Origin: an uncultured Verrucomicrobiota bacterium
Lineage (GTDB): Bacteria > Verrucomicrobiota > Kiritimatiellia > CAIVKH01
Length of the DNA stretch: 64,000 nucleotides
Direction: 5' to 3'
Assembly: GCA_937996795.1 (NCBI GenBank)
Contig: CALKUH010000029.1
Span: forward strand, 1-64,000
In this document: piece by piece, positions 9,016-17,322 of the stretch
How the letters are laid out: the number at the start of each line of letters is the position of its first letter
Position numbering within the stretch: position 1 is the first letter of the stretch
Position numbers and translations under genes: made by a program
Notes under the pieces: generated by a model
Seen by the model: only the letters and a program-made list of their open reading frames with translations
What the model was told of the DNA's origin: nothing
Databases searched by the model: none

Positions 9016-9653
9016 TCCTCGCCGCCGCCCTCGGCCTATTGAGCGGGTGCGCCACGCCGCGTCCCGTGGCGCCGGCCTTTGCGCCCGAGCGGCTCCGCGC
9101 GCTGGGCACCGTGCAGATTGATGCCGAGGCGCGGATGGTGGTCGCCACCGGCTTCGTGAACCAGGTGGAGGGCGCGATCGAATTGCTCGTGTGCGGGCCG
9201 GGTGGGAAGACCCACGAATCCGTGTTCGTCATGCAGGCGCACGCGATGGATCTCCAGGCGGCGCTGCTCCTGATCGGCCTCAAGCCGGGCGAGCCCCGAC
9301 AGGAATTGGGCGAAGGCCCGCCCCGCGGGCCGCGCGTGGACCTGTGGGTCACGTGGATGGATGCGGAGGGCCGGCGCGTGGCGCAGCCCGCGGAATTTTT
9401 CGCGTACAACATCGAAACGGGAAAGGTCCTGCCCTTCACCGGCTGGGCGTTCACCGGCTCCGTGGTGATCGATGGCCAGTTCAAAGCCCTCGCCGAGGAG
9501 AGTTTCGCGGTGACGTACTGGGACCCGTGGGCGATTCTGAACATCCTCAACGACGTCGGCGCGAATGACGAGGTGCTCGCCGTGAACCGGGCCGTGGTGC
9601 CCCCCCTGCATACGCCCGTCACCTTCCTGATGGTTCCGCACGATCGGCCCTGA
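8976..9653 (+). CDS. Putative lipoprotein
   Basis: The N-terminus is basic and hydrophobic and ends in a lipobox (LLSGC, Cys at about residue 25), so this is a predicted lipoprotein of 225 aa. The remainder is a compact beta-rich domain with a conserved-looking WVTWMDAEGRRV segment, reminiscent of YcfL-type (DUF1425) lipoproteins; that link is tentative. The coding region starts inside the TPR gene (40-bp overlap) and ends 1 bp before the TIGR03790 gene, so these three envelope genes are translationally linked. No enzymatic motif is visible. Confidence 0.75.
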   Translation: MQKSRPRLYHRGLILAAALGLLSGCATPRPVAPAFAPERLRALGTVQIDAEARMVVATGFVNQVEGAIELLVCGPGGKTHESVFVMQAHAMDLQAALLLIGLKPGEPRQELGEGPPRGPRVDLWVTWMDAEGRRVAQPAEFFAYNIETGKVLPFTGWAFTGSVVIDGQFKALAEESFAVTYWDPWAILNILNDVGANDEVLAVNRAVVPPLHTPVTFLMVPHDRP

Positions 9654-9654
9654 C

Positions 9655-11271
9655 ATGCGCTTTTCCCCGTCCATCGCCACCCTCCTGCTGGCGCTCGCCA
9701 TCATCGGCGCGGCCATGCCCGCGCGGGCGAATGATCGGGATGGACTGGTCCTGCTCGCAAACAGCGCCGTGCCGGCCTCGGTGGAACTTGCGCGTGAGTA
9801 CTGCCGGTTGCGCGGTCTGCCGGAGGACCGGATCTGCGCGCTGCCCATGCCATCCACGGAGGTGATCAGCCGCGCCGATTACGCGTCGCACCTGCGCGAC
9901 CCGCTGCTGGCGTGGCTGCGGGCGAATGGGTGGGCGGACCAGGTCAAACGGCATCCCCGCCGCGTGCGCGCGCACGAGGCGGAATGGACCACGGTGAAAT
10001 CGCGCCTCCGCATCCTGTGTTCGTTTTACGGTGTGCCGGTGCGCATTGAGGACACGCAGCCGCAACTCGTGCGCAAACTGCAGGGGTGGATGGACCATGC
10101 GCCGCAGCGCGACGAGGCGGCGGTGGACTCGGAACTGACCCTGCTGCTGCAGGGGCCGTACGACGTGCGCGGGCGCTTCACGAATCCGTTCTACGGGCAG
10201 TTGCGCTGGACGCCCCCCGGCGCGCACAACCTGTTTCTCGTGATGGCCGCGCGCCTCGACGGACCCGATCCCGACACGGTGCGCCGCATGATGGCCTCCG
10301 CGCTGGAGGCCGAGCAGTACGGCCTGCACGGGCGCGCCTATTTTGATCTGCGCGGCCCGCACCAGGACGACTATCTAATGGGCGACTTCTGGCTCGCGGA
10401 AGCCGTGGCGCGGTTTTCGCGCGAGGGCTATGAGTGCGTCGTTGAGAACAGCGACCAGCTCTACGGACGGCATTTCCCGATGGACGAGGCCGCGCTTTAC
10501 ATGGGGTGGTACACGGACCGTGTCTCGGGTCCCTTTTTGCGGACCGGGTTCGTGTTCCGCGCGGGCGCGCTGGCGTATCACAACCATTCCGGCAACGCGA
10601 AACAGTTGCGCTCGCGCGACGAACACTGGGCGGGCCCGCTGCTCGCGTCGGGCGCGGCGGCGACGTGGGGCGCCGTGAGCGAGCCGTTCCTGGCCACCAC
10701 GCCGCACCTGCATATTGTCGCGGACCGCCTGTGCCGCGGCGCAACCTTTGCGGAGGCGACCTATCTCGCGCTGCCCGCCCTGTCGTGGCAGGCGACGGTC
10801 GTCGGCGACCCGCTCTACCGTCCGTTTGCGATTCCGCTGGATGAGCAGATCAGGAAGCTGGAGGCCGAAGGGCGCCCGGAGGTGATCTGGGCCTGGCTGC
10901 GCCGGATCAACCTGCTCGTCAGCGAGGGCCGCTTCAACGTGGCGCTCGCCTATGCGCGCGACCGGCTGCGTGTGCGGGAGAATTACCTGCTGCACGAGAA
11001 AATCGCCGAGCTGCTGGCGCAAAATGAACTGCCGGACGATGCCGCGCCGCACTACGAAAAAGCGATCGCGCTGGCGGAGAAACCGGAAACCGCCCTGCGC
11101 ATCGGCGTGCGCTATCTCCTGATGTTGCGCGTCACGGACAAGCGTGAAAAGGCCGCCGCCGTCGAGGCGGGGCTCCGCGAGCGCTGGGGCGGCAGCCCGT
11201 TCCTGATGCTTCTCCAGCACGCGCACCCGCGCGCGGCCGCCCCGGTGAACGCCGGGCCGCCCGATGCCTGA
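9655..11271 (+). CDS. TIGR03790 family secreted protein
   Basis: This 538-residue protein has a signal peptide (about 1-22) followed by the segment characteristic of TIGR03790: 'LANSAVPASVELAREYCRLRGLP..RI' and then 'LRDPLLAWLRANG'. I know the family mainly from Planctomycetes, Verrucomicrobia and relatives. Its function is unknown. The C-terminal 100 residues look helical, with TPR-like spacing. It sits at the end of the c-di-AMP/envelope part of the operon and overlaps tatD by 8 bp. It is one of the best taxonomic markers in the window. Confidence 0.85.
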   Translation: MRFSPSIATLLLALAIIGAAMPARANDRDGLVLLANSAVPASVELAREYCRLRGLPEDRICALPMPSTEVISRADYASHLRDPLLAWLRANGWADQVKRHPRRVRAHEAEWTTVKSRLRILCSFYGVPVRIEDTQPQLVRKLQGWMDHAPQRDEAAVDSELTLLLQGPYDVRGRFTNPFYGQLRWTPPGAHNLFLVMAARLDGPDPDTVRRMMASALEAEQYGLHGRAYFDLRGPHQDDYLMGDFWLAEAVARFSREGYECVVENSDQLYGRHFPMDEAALYMGWYTDRVSGPFLRTGFVFRAGALAYHNHSGNAKQLRSRDEHWAGPLLASGAAATWGAVSEPFLATTPHLHIVADRLCRGATFAEATYLALPALSWQATVVGDPLYRPFAIPLDEQIRKLEAEGRPEVIWAWLRRINLLVSEGRFNVALAYARDRLRVRENYLLHEKIAELLAQNELPDDAAPHYEKAIALAEKPETALRIGVRYLLMLRVTDKREKAAAVEAGLRERWGGSPFLMLLQHAHPRAAAPVNAGPPDA

Positions 11272-12067
11272 CCCCGCCGCCGACATGCGTTTCATCGACA
11301 CCCATTTGCACTTCGACAGCTTCGCCGCCGAGGGCGTCGTGCCGGAGCTGCTTGCGCGCGCGCGTGCCGCCGGGGTGGAGCGGATGGTTGCGATTGGCGG
11401 ATCCCCGGATGCGAATGCGCTGGCGGTGCGGCTGGCCGGCGCGCATCCGGAGGTCCTGCGCGCCACGATCGGCCTCGACCGGGATGAAATCGGGAAGCCG
11501 GTCGACCTCGCGTTGCTCACCGCGCAGGCGCGCGAACCCGTCGTGGCGGCGGTGGGGGAAACCGGCCTCGACTACCACTACGGGCCCGATACCCGCGACG
11601 CGCAGCGCGCGCTGTTTTCCGCCATGCTCGATCTCGCCGCGGACGCGCGCCGCCCGGTGGTCGTGCACAGCCGCGACGCGGATGAGGACACCCTCGCGCT
11701 CCTCGCGGCCCATGTGGCGCGGTCCGGCGTGGACGCGGCGCGGCCCGGCGTCCTGCATTGCTTCACCGGCTCACAGGACTTTGCCCGCAGGTTGCTGGAC
11801 CTGGGTTTCTTCATCAGTTTCAGCGGTATCGTGACGTTCAAGAATGCCGCCGACCTGCGCGCGGTGGCGCGCTACGTGCCGCGCGACCGGCTGCTGGTCG
11901 AGACGGACGCGCCGTATCTCGCGCCCGTCCCGCACCGCGGCAAACGGAACGAACCGGCGTGGGTGGTGGAGGTCGCCGCTGCGCTTGCCACTGAACGCGG
12001 GGATTCGCTACAAGAACTCGTCCACGCCGTGTGGGAAAACGCCAAACGGCTTTTCGCGTGGACGTAA
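11264..12067 (+). CDS. tatD: TatD family metal-dependent hydrolase
   Basis: TatD enzymes are TIM-barrel metal-dependent DNases. The N-terminal metal ligands are in FIDTHLHFD, the GETGLDYHYG segment carries the bridging Glu, VVHSRDADED supplies a His, LHCFTGS another His, and VETDAPYLAP the final Asp. The ATG at 11264 overlaps the previous gene by 8 bp. The ATG at 11285 would begin exactly at the first beta strand (MRFIDTH) and is equally plausible. Length of 260-267 aa is normal. It is part of the long plus-strand run and 13 bp upstream of the ROK kinase. Confidence 0.92.
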   Translation: MPDPAADMRFIDTHLHFDSFAAEGVVPELLARARAAGVERMVAIGGSPDANALAVRLAGAHPEVLRATIGLDRDEIGKPVDLALLTAQAREPVVAAVGETGLDYHYGPDTRDAQRALFSAMLDLAADARRPVVVHSRDADEDTLALLAAHVARSGVDAARPGVLHCFTGSQDFARRLLDLGFFISFSGIVTFKNAADLRAVARYVPRDRLLVETDAPYLAPVPHRGKRNEPAWVVEVAAALATERGDSLQELVHAVWENAKRLFAWT

Positions 12068-12080
12068 AAAGGGGAATCAC

Positions 12081-13046
12081 ATGAAAGAGGCGGGTGTGCG
12101 GTATGCCCTCGGGATCGACTTCGGTGGAACGTCGGTCAAAATGGCGCTGGTCGATGAACGCGGTAAGATCATGGCCCGCCGCAAATTCGTCACGAAGGAG
12201 GTCAGCGGCCAGTCCGGCTGGCTCGACCGCGTCAAACGCGAGGTCGACGACATCCTCGCGAAGGAAGGCGCGGGTTGCGCGATTTCCGGCGCGGGCGTCG
12301 GCGTGCCCGGTTTCGTCGATTTCGAACGCGGATTCATCCACAACCTGACCAATGTGCCCGGCTGGACGGCGGTCCCGCTGGGGTCGCTCCTGGAGGAGAA
12401 GCTGGGCATCCGTGCGCGCATCGACAACGACGTCAACGCGATGGCGCTCGGCGAATGCACCTTCGGCGCGGGCCGCACCTACCAGCACGCGGTGTTCGTC
12501 ACGCTGGGCACCGGTGTGGGCGGCGGCCTGCTGATCAACAACAAGCTCTACCGCGGCGCGCATTCGATGGCGGGCGAAATCGGCCACGTCTCGATCGACA
12601 TGAAGGGCATCCAGTCGCCCACGGGGTTCGGCGGCGTGGAGCAGTACGTCGGCAACAGTCGCATCGTCGAGCACATGGTCAAGGCCATCGATTCCGGGCG
12701 GCCGACCTGCATGCTCGACCTGGTGAAAGGCGACCGGTCCCAGCTCTCGCCCAAGGTACTCAAGGAGGCGGCGGACAAGGGCGATGCGGTGGCGCTGGAG
12801 CTGCTGGACTTCGTCACGGATTGCCTTGCGACGGCCTTCGCGTCGATCACCTACGTCCTGCAGCCGCAGGCCTTCATCGTCGGCGGCGGCGTGGCGGAAG
12901 AGGCGCAGTTGCTGTTCAAACTGCTGCGCAAGAACGTGGAGAAGCGCCTGAGCCCGCATTTCTCCCGCCAGCTGGAGATCAAACCCGCCGAGCTCGGCAG
13001 CGACGCCGGCGTCATCGGCTGCGCGACCCTCGCGCTGATCGAATAG
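12081..13046 (+). CDS. ROK family sugar kinase (probable glucokinase)
   Basis: ROK kinases phosphorylate glucose or related sugars with ATP. The phosphate-1 motif GIDFGGTSVK is near residue 12, the IDNDVNAMALGE segment holds the catalytic Asp, and TLGTGVGGGLL is the second nucleotide loop. GEIGHVSID carries the conserved His. The zinc-binding CxCGxxGCxE motif that normally follows is missing: the region reads SPTGFGGVEQYVG with no cysteine. The ATG at 12081 has an AGGGG Shine-Dalgarno 6 nt upstream. Length is 321 aa. The substrate cannot be fixed from sequence. Confidence 0.88.
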   Translation: MKEAGVRYALGIDFGGTSVKMALVDERGKIMARRKFVTKEVSGQSGWLDRVKREVDDILAKEGAGCAISGAGVGVPGFVDFERGFIHNLTNVPGWTAVPLGSLLEEKLGIRARIDNDVNAMALGECTFGAGRTYQHAVFVTLGTGVGGGLLINNKLYRGAHSMAGEIGHVSIDMKGIQSPTGFGGVEQYVGNSRIVEHMVKAIDSGRPTCMLDLVKGDRSQLSPKVLKEAADKGDAVALELLDFVTDCLATAFASITYVLQPQAFIVGGGVAEEAQLLFKLLRKNVEKRLSPHFSRQLEIKPAELGSDAGVIGCATLALIE

Positions 13047-13055
13047 CGCCCGCGA

Positions 13056-13370
13056 TCACGCGGAGTAAAGCCGGTTTATTGGCAGATGACCGGCTCGGAC
13101 GCGCACCGCCAACACCTTGTCCCGAGCGTTGAGCCCGTGGACGATTTCGACTGTGGCGCGCGGTATGCCGAGAGTATCTGCGACGAATGCCACCAGTGCG
13201 GCATTGGCCTTTCCCTCCACAGGCGGCGCTTGCAGGCGGATTTTAAGGGCGTGACCGTGCAGGCCCGTGACCGTCGTGCGTGCGGCGCGTGGGGAAACGT
13301 GTACACGCAAGCGCACGCCCTCTGCGGTGGTTTCCCACCAGCTCTGCTTGCCTTGGTTCGCCGGGATCAT
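13056..13370 (-). CDS. DUF167 / YggU family protein
   Basis: This small (104 aa) protein has the UPF0235/DUF167 signature: RLRVHVSPRAARTTVTGLHG followed by LKIRLQAPPVEGKANAALV and a final VRVRAG strand. The family is widespread and its biochemical role is unsettled. It is convergent with the upstream kinase (10 bp between the two stop codons) and its start is only 26 bp from the start of the divergent M50 protease gene, so promoters there must overlap. Confidence 0.9.
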   Translation of the reverse strand: MIPANQGKQSWWETTAEGVRLRVHVSPRAARTTVTGLHGHALKIRLQAPPVEGKANAALVAFVADTLGIPRATVEIVHGLNARDKVLAVRVRAGHLPINRLYSA

Positions 13371-13396
13371 TAAACACGGGGCCGGAGTTACACCCC

Positions 13397-14053
13397 ATGC
13401 CCTTTTTTATTGGCCGTATTGCCGAGGATCCATTCTACGTTGTGTCGTGGATCGTCGTCATTATTTTCTCCATCTGTGTCCATGAGTGCGCGCATGCGTG
13501 GACGGCGCTGCGCCAGGGGGATGACACGGCGGCGAATGAGGGACATCTTTCGCTCAATCCGATGGTGCAGATGGGCGGCATGTCGCTGCTGCTGCTCGCG
13601 TTGTTCGGACTGGCGTGGGGCGCGGTGCCGGTGGATCCGCGCCGGCTGCGCGGGCCGTGGAGCGCGGCGTGGGTCGCGGCCGCCGGGCCGCTGTCCAACC
13701 TGATGCTCGCGCTGGTCTTCTCGGCCTGCATGGTGGCCTGCGCGTTTTTGCCGGATGGTTCGCGGGAGATCCCGCTCGCGTTCTTCCGGCTGGCCGCGGT
13801 GGCGAACGGGATGCTGTGTGTGTTCAACCTGCTGCCGATCCCGATGTTCGACGGATGGACGATTCTCTCCTCGTTCGTGCCCCCGCTGCAACGCATCGAC
13901 CCGGTCCAGACCCAGTCCTGGTCGTGGCTGCTGCTGCTGGCGGTCTGGGTGACCCCGGTGGGCGGCTACATCTGGAAACTCGGCGGCCTGCTGGCCGGCC
14001 TGATGATGCTCGGCTGGAGTTCACTGGCCGAGGCGCTGATGCGGCTGTTTTGA
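13397..14053 (+). CDS. Site-2 protease (M50 family) membrane metalloprotease
   Basis: This is an intramembrane zinc protease of about 218 residues with roughly five hydrophobic segments. The HExxH zinc site is HECAHAW near residue 26 in the first membrane segment, and the third ligand region is NLLPIPMFDGW, the M50 'N..P..DG' motif. Short, domain-free M50 proteins like this one often have unknown substrates. I chose the ATG at 13397 (GGAG about 9 nt upstream) rather than an in-frame ATG at 13280, which would add 39 residues overlapping the divergent DUF167 gene. Confidence 0.85.
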   Translation: MPFFIGRIAEDPFYVVSWIVVIIFSICVHECAHAWTALRQGDDTAANEGHLSLNPMVQMGGMSLLLLALFGLAWGAVPVDPRRLRGPWSAAWVAAAGPLSNLMLALVFSACMVACAFLPDGSREIPLAFFRLAAVANGMLCVFNLLPIPMFDGWTILSSFVPPLQRIDPVQTQSWSWLLLLAVWVTPVGGYIWKLGGLLAGLMMLGWSSLAEALMRLF

Positions 14054-14063
14054 GGAGCGGAGG

Positions 14064-14089
14064 TCGCGCCCAACGTGCGCGGCTACAGA
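14064..14089 (-). repeat. Dispersed repeat, TCTGTAGCCGCGC family (copy 1)
   Basis: On the minus strand this reads TCTGTAGCCGCGC followed by a short GC-rich tail ending GGGCGCGA. Related copies lie at 26526-26542 and 32669-32694. All three are within about 35 bp of the end of a coding region. Confidence 0.6.
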
Positions 14090-14093
14090 AAAC

Positions 14094-15020
14094 CTACACC
14101 GCCCGGACGACCCACGCGTAGATGTCGGCGAGGGACTGGTCGAGCGTGTAGCGCGGCGACCAGCCGGTGTCACGGCGCAGTTTGTCCGCGACGATCATCG
14201 GCTGGCGGTCGGTGGGCCGGTAGCGCGCCGGGTCGGTTTCGAGTTCCGGCGTGACGCCCGCGATCTCGGAGAGCTTTCGCAGGATTTCCCCGACGGGGAC
14301 CGCGCAGCCAGCGGAAATGTTGTACGCCTCGCCGGCGCGGCCGCGCTCGAGCAGCAGCCGGTAGGCGCTGGCGACATCGCGCACGTCCATGAACTCCCGC
14401 ACGCTTTCCAGGTTGCCGACGCGCATGCGCGGCGGCTGGCGCCCGGCGGCGATGTCGGCGAGCTGTTTCGCGAAGGAGGGCGCCATGAAGTCCGCGGCCT
14501 GGCCCGGCCCGATGTGGTTGCAAGGGCGGGCGGTCATCAGGTGAAGCCCATACTGCTTCGCATAGAGCAACGTATTGAGGTCCGCGGCGACCTTGGAGAC
14601 GGCGTACAGGCTCTGCGGGTCGAGCGCGGATTGCTCGTCGCGCGGGCGGTCCGGGTCGTTCGCGCCATAGACGAGCCCGCTGGAGACAAACACGAGCCGG
14701 CATGCGGGGGCGTGCGCGCGCAGCGCCTCCAGCAGGTTCAGCGCGCCGCCGACGTTCACGTCGAACACGAGGCGCGGTTGCGACCAGCCGACGGGGACAA
14801 AGGCGATGCCGGCGAGGTGGATGCAGCCGTCGGGCCGCAGGTCGCGCATCACGCGCGCCATGGCTTCCATGTCGCAGATGTCCGCCACACAGTCGTTGGG
14901 TCCCGGGCGGGGGCAGTCCTGCGGGCGTGCGAGGGAGAAGACCTCATGGCCCGCGGCCTTGAGGTCCGCCGCCACATGGCCGCCTACGAAGCCACGCCCT
15001 CCCGTGACCAGCACGCGCAT
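14094..15020 (-). CDS. rmd: NAD-dependent epimerase/reductase, GDP-4-keto-6-deoxymannose reductase type
   Basis: An extended short-chain dehydrogenase of 308 aa. The Rossmann motif TGGRGFVGG is at residues 6-14, a Ser-Ser pair precedes VYG near 120, and a YAVSK catalytic Tyr/Lys pair is near 140; RPCNHIGPGQ is typical of GDP-sugar reductases. It starts 4 bp after gmd, so the two are coupled. With Gmd it would give GDP-6-deoxy-sugar (GDP-D-rhamnose, or a fucose-type product if it also epimerises) for surface glycans. Reductase versus bifunctional fucose synthase cannot be decided by eye. Confidence 0.82.
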   Translation of the reverse strand: MRVLVTGGRGFVGGHVAADLKAAGHEVFSLARPQDCPRPGPNDCVADICDMEAMARVMRDLRPDGCIHLAGIAFVPVGWSQPRLVFDVNVGGALNLLEALRAHAPACRLVFVSSGLVYGANDPDRPRDEQSALDPQSLYAVSKVAADLNTLLYAKQYGLHLMTARPCNHIGPGQAADFMAPSFAKQLADIAAGRQPPRMRVGNLESVREFMDVRDVASAYRLLLERGRAGEAYNISAGCAVPVGEILRKLSEIAGVTPELETDPARYRPTDRQPMIVADKLRRDTGWSPRYTLDQSLADIYAWVVRAV

Positions 15021-15024
15021 GGAA

Positions 15025-15987
15025 TCAGCCCAGGCTGCGCTTCACGCGCGCGAGATCGGAGTCGACCATCATCTTCACGAGGCCGTCGAAGGTGACTTCC
15101 GGTTTCCACCCGAGCTGGCGCTTCGCCTTGCTGGGATCCCCCAGCAGGTAGTCCACCTCGGCGGGGCGCAGGAATTTCGGGTCGATGACGACGTAGTCCT
15201 TCCAGTTCAGGCCGACGTGCCCGAAGGCGAGGTCGAGGAAGTCGCGGACCGAGTGCGCCTCACCCGTCGCGATCACGTAGTCGTCCGGTTTCTCCTGCTG
15301 CAGCATCAGCCACATCGCCTTGACGTAGTCCCCCGCGAAGCCCCAGTCGCGCTTCGCGTCGAGGTTGCCCATGCGCAGTTCCTTCTGCACGCCCAGCTTG
15401 ATGCGCGCGACGGCGTCGCTGATCTTGCGCGTGACGAACTCCTTGCCGCGCCGCGGGCTCTCGTGGTTGAAGAGGATGCCCGACACCGCGAACATCTTGT
15501 AGCTCTCGCGGTAGTTCATCGTGATGTAGTGGCCGTACACCTTCGCCACCGCGTACGGGCTGCGCGGGTGGAACACCGTGTCCTCGCCCTGCGGCGGCTT
15601 GGCCGCGCCGAACATCTCGCTGCTGGACGCCTGGTAGAACTTCGCCTTCGGGCAGGCGAACCGCATCGCGTCGAGCATGCGCGTGACGCCCATCGCGGTG
15701 AACTCGCCGGTCAGCAGCGGCTGGCTCCACGAGGTGTGCACGAACGACTGCGCGGCGAGGTTGTAGATTTCGTCCGGCTTGATCTGCTCCATCATGTGGA
15801 CGAGCGAAATCTCGTCGAGCAGGTCGCCCTGCACGAGCGTCACGCGGTCCTTGATGTGCTCGATGCGCTCGTGGGTCTCGGTGCTTGAGCGGCGGACGAC
15901 GCCGTAGACTTCGTAGCCCTTCTCGAGCAGCCATTCCGCCAGGTAAGACCCGTCCTGGCCCGTGATGCCGGTGATCAATGCTTTCAT
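15025..15987 (-). CDS. gmd: GDP-mannose 4,6-dehydratase
   Basis: Gmd converts GDP-D-mannose to GDP-4-keto-6-deoxy-D-mannose. The sequence opens with ALITGITGQDGSYLAEWLL, has RRSST (cofactor 2'-phosphate contact), SSSEMFG, and the YAVAKVYGHY catalytic Tyr/Lys, followed by LFNHESPRRG and EFVTRKI. At 320 aa it is at the short end of the family. An AGAGGA Shine-Dalgarno precedes the ATG. The gene lies 11 bp after the sugar isomerase and 4 bp before rmd, forming one minus-strand operon. Confidence 0.95.
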   Translation of the reverse strand: MKALITGITGQDGSYLAEWLLEKGYEVYGVVRRSSTETHERIEHIKDRVTLVQGDLLDEISLVHMMEQIKPDEIYNLAAQSFVHTSWSQPLLTGEFTAMGVTRMLDAMRFACPKAKFYQASSSEMFGAAKPPQGEDTVFHPRSPYAVAKVYGHYITMNYRESYKMFAVSGILFNHESPRRGKEFVTRKISDAVARIKLGVQKELRMGNLDAKRDWGFAGDYVKAMWLMLQQEKPDDYVIATGEAHSVRDFLDLAFGHVGLNWKDYVVIDPKFLRPAEVDYLLGDPSKAKRQLGWKPEVTFDGLVKMMVDSDLARVKRSLG

Positions 15988-15998
15988 TCAGTGTCCTC

Positions 15999-16922
15999 TT
16001 ATCGTTGTGCGCCGCCCCACGTTTTTTGCAGGTAGGCCAGCCCTTCCGCCACCTCCGCTGCCGGGGTGCGCGACGACGGCTCAATCACGCGCACCATATC
16101 GGAAACCGCGAAGCGTTGGAAACGGCTAAAATCGATGTGCCCACGCGGGGGCATGACATGGTCCGTCGCCGGCGGGGCGACATCGTGGACGTGCATGCCG
16201 GCGAGATAGGGCGTCAGGCGCTCCAGCCAGCGCTCGTGGTTGATGAATCCGATGTTCTGGCGGATCTGGCCGTGGCCGATGTCGTGCCAGTAGCGGATGT
16301 GTTTCGCGCCGAACCGGGCGATGATCTGCTCGAATTCCACCTCGGTCGGGAACGCCTCCCACGTCGGCAGGTTCTCGATGCCCAGCAGGACGCCGGTCTC
16401 CTCAAGGACGGGCAGCAGGCGCTCCAGGCTCTTCAGCAACAACTCGAACTGGCGCGGGGCCTTGCGGTCGCGCTGCTCCTGCAACTTCAGGCGCAGCTTC
16501 TCGTAGCGCGGGCTGAACTGCTGCTGCGCGATGCACAGGTCGAACAACTGCGTGCTGATCATCGGCATCTCGACATTGCCGGAGTGGGTGACGACCACGC
16601 GCGCGCCGATTTCCGCCGCGAAGCGGATCGTGCGCAGGGTGTGGTGGATCGCGCTCTCGCGCTCCCGGTCGTCGCGGGCGGCGAGGGTCCAGATCTCCGG
16701 GTGCCCGCGCGTCGCGCCCATCGGGACCGGGCAGAAGTTGTGGACGCTGTCCACCTTCACGGACCCGTTGCGGATCATCGCCTGAACGCCGGGCACCAGC
16801 TCCAGGCGCAGGTCGTAGCCGAGTTCCAGCCGGCGGAAGCCGAGGTTGAGGATTTCCTCCACCATCGTCTCGCCGGACCCGTGCCGTCCCGCATTCCAGT
16901 GTGTCGAAAGCGCAAATTCCAT
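15999..16922 (-). CDS. Sugar phosphate isomerase/epimerase family (AP endonuclease 2-type TIM barrel)
   Basis: A 307-residue TIM-barrel protein of the xylose-isomerase-like superfamily. Likely metal ligands appear in VVVTHSGNVEMP, LLGIENLPTWE, YWHDIGHGQ and GMHVHDV. Members act as sugar epimerases, inosose dehydratases or end-processing enzymes; the exact substrate is unknown. Its position as first gene before gmd-rmd (11-bp gap) suggests a role in the same sugar metabolism, but that is inference from context. Confidence 0.8.
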   Translation of the reverse strand: MEFALSTHWNAGRHGSGETMVEEILNLGFRRLELGYDLRLELVPGVQAMIRNGSVKVDSVHNFCPVPMGATRGHPEIWTLAARDDRERESAIHHTLRTIRFAAEIGARVVVTHSGNVEMPMISTQLFDLCIAQQQFSPRYEKLRLKLQEQRDRKAPRQFELLLKSLERLLPVLEETGVLLGIENLPTWEAFPTEVEFEQIIARFGAKHIRYWHDIGHGQIRQNIGFINHERWLERLTPYLAGMHVHDVAPPATDHVMPPRGHIDFSRFQRFAVSDMVRVIEPSSRTPAAEVAEGLAYLQKTWGGAQR

Positions 16923-16959
16923 GAGAACACTTCACCCTACCACGAAGGGCGCCCATCCA

Positions 16960-16991
16960 TTAAATGCAAAACTCCCCGAGGGCGGGGAGTT
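16960..16991 (-). terminator. Intrinsic terminator of rpsU
   Basis: A perfect 8-bp stem (AACTCCCC at 16970-16977 with GGGGAGTT at 16984-16991) has a 6-nt loop and, on the minus strand, is followed by a T-rich tract (TTGCATTT). It lies 20 bp past the rpsU stop. Confidence 0.8.
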
Positions 16992-17011
16992 CGCATATGC
17001 TCCGGGAGCAC

Positions 17012-17188
17012 TTACACGTTGGTGCGCATGCGGGCGCGCGCTTCCTTGCGGCGCTTCCGCTCGCTCGGCTTCTCGTAATACCGGTGAGACCGGATTTCGC
17101 GCATGATGCCTTCTTTATCGAGCTTCTTCTTCAGGCGGCGGAGGGCTTTGTCCACCGATTCGCCTTTGCGTACTTTCACTTCGGCCAC
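17012..17188 (-). CDS. rpsU: 30S ribosomal protein bS21
   Basis: This 58-residue, very basic protein matches bS21: VKVRKGESVDKALRRLKKKL near the N-terminus, then REIRSHRYYEKPSERKRRK. It starts with GTG at 17188; a GAAGGGAG Shine-Dalgarno lies about 12 nt upstream. bS21 helps the small subunit engage the Shine-Dalgarno helix during initiation, which is of interest given the many apparently SD-less genes in this window. It stands alone between ugd and the sugar operon and ends in a clear terminator. Confidence 0.93.
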   Translation of the reverse strand: MAEVKVRKGESVDKALRRLKKKLDKEGIMREIRSHRYYEKPSERKRRKEARARMRTNV

Positions 17189-17322
17189 GTGTATGTGTCA
17201 CTCCCTTCTCAGGTGCGGGATTCCAACCAACTCAAAGGGGCAGGAGGGTAGGTGGGCAACCGTCCGGTGTCAAACCCAACGACCGCGTTTGCAAGGAAGA
17301 CGTCACACGCGGGCGGATGCGT

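Noticed and set aside
11844..12080. Upstream extension of the ROK kinase frame
   Set aside because: It overlaps tatD in another frame. The ATG at 12081 has a Shine-Dalgarno and begins right at the kinase fold.
16923..17322. tRNA gene near rpsU
   Set aside because: The only strong fold is the rpsU terminator; no cloverleaf or T-loop GTTCRANNC-type sequence fits.
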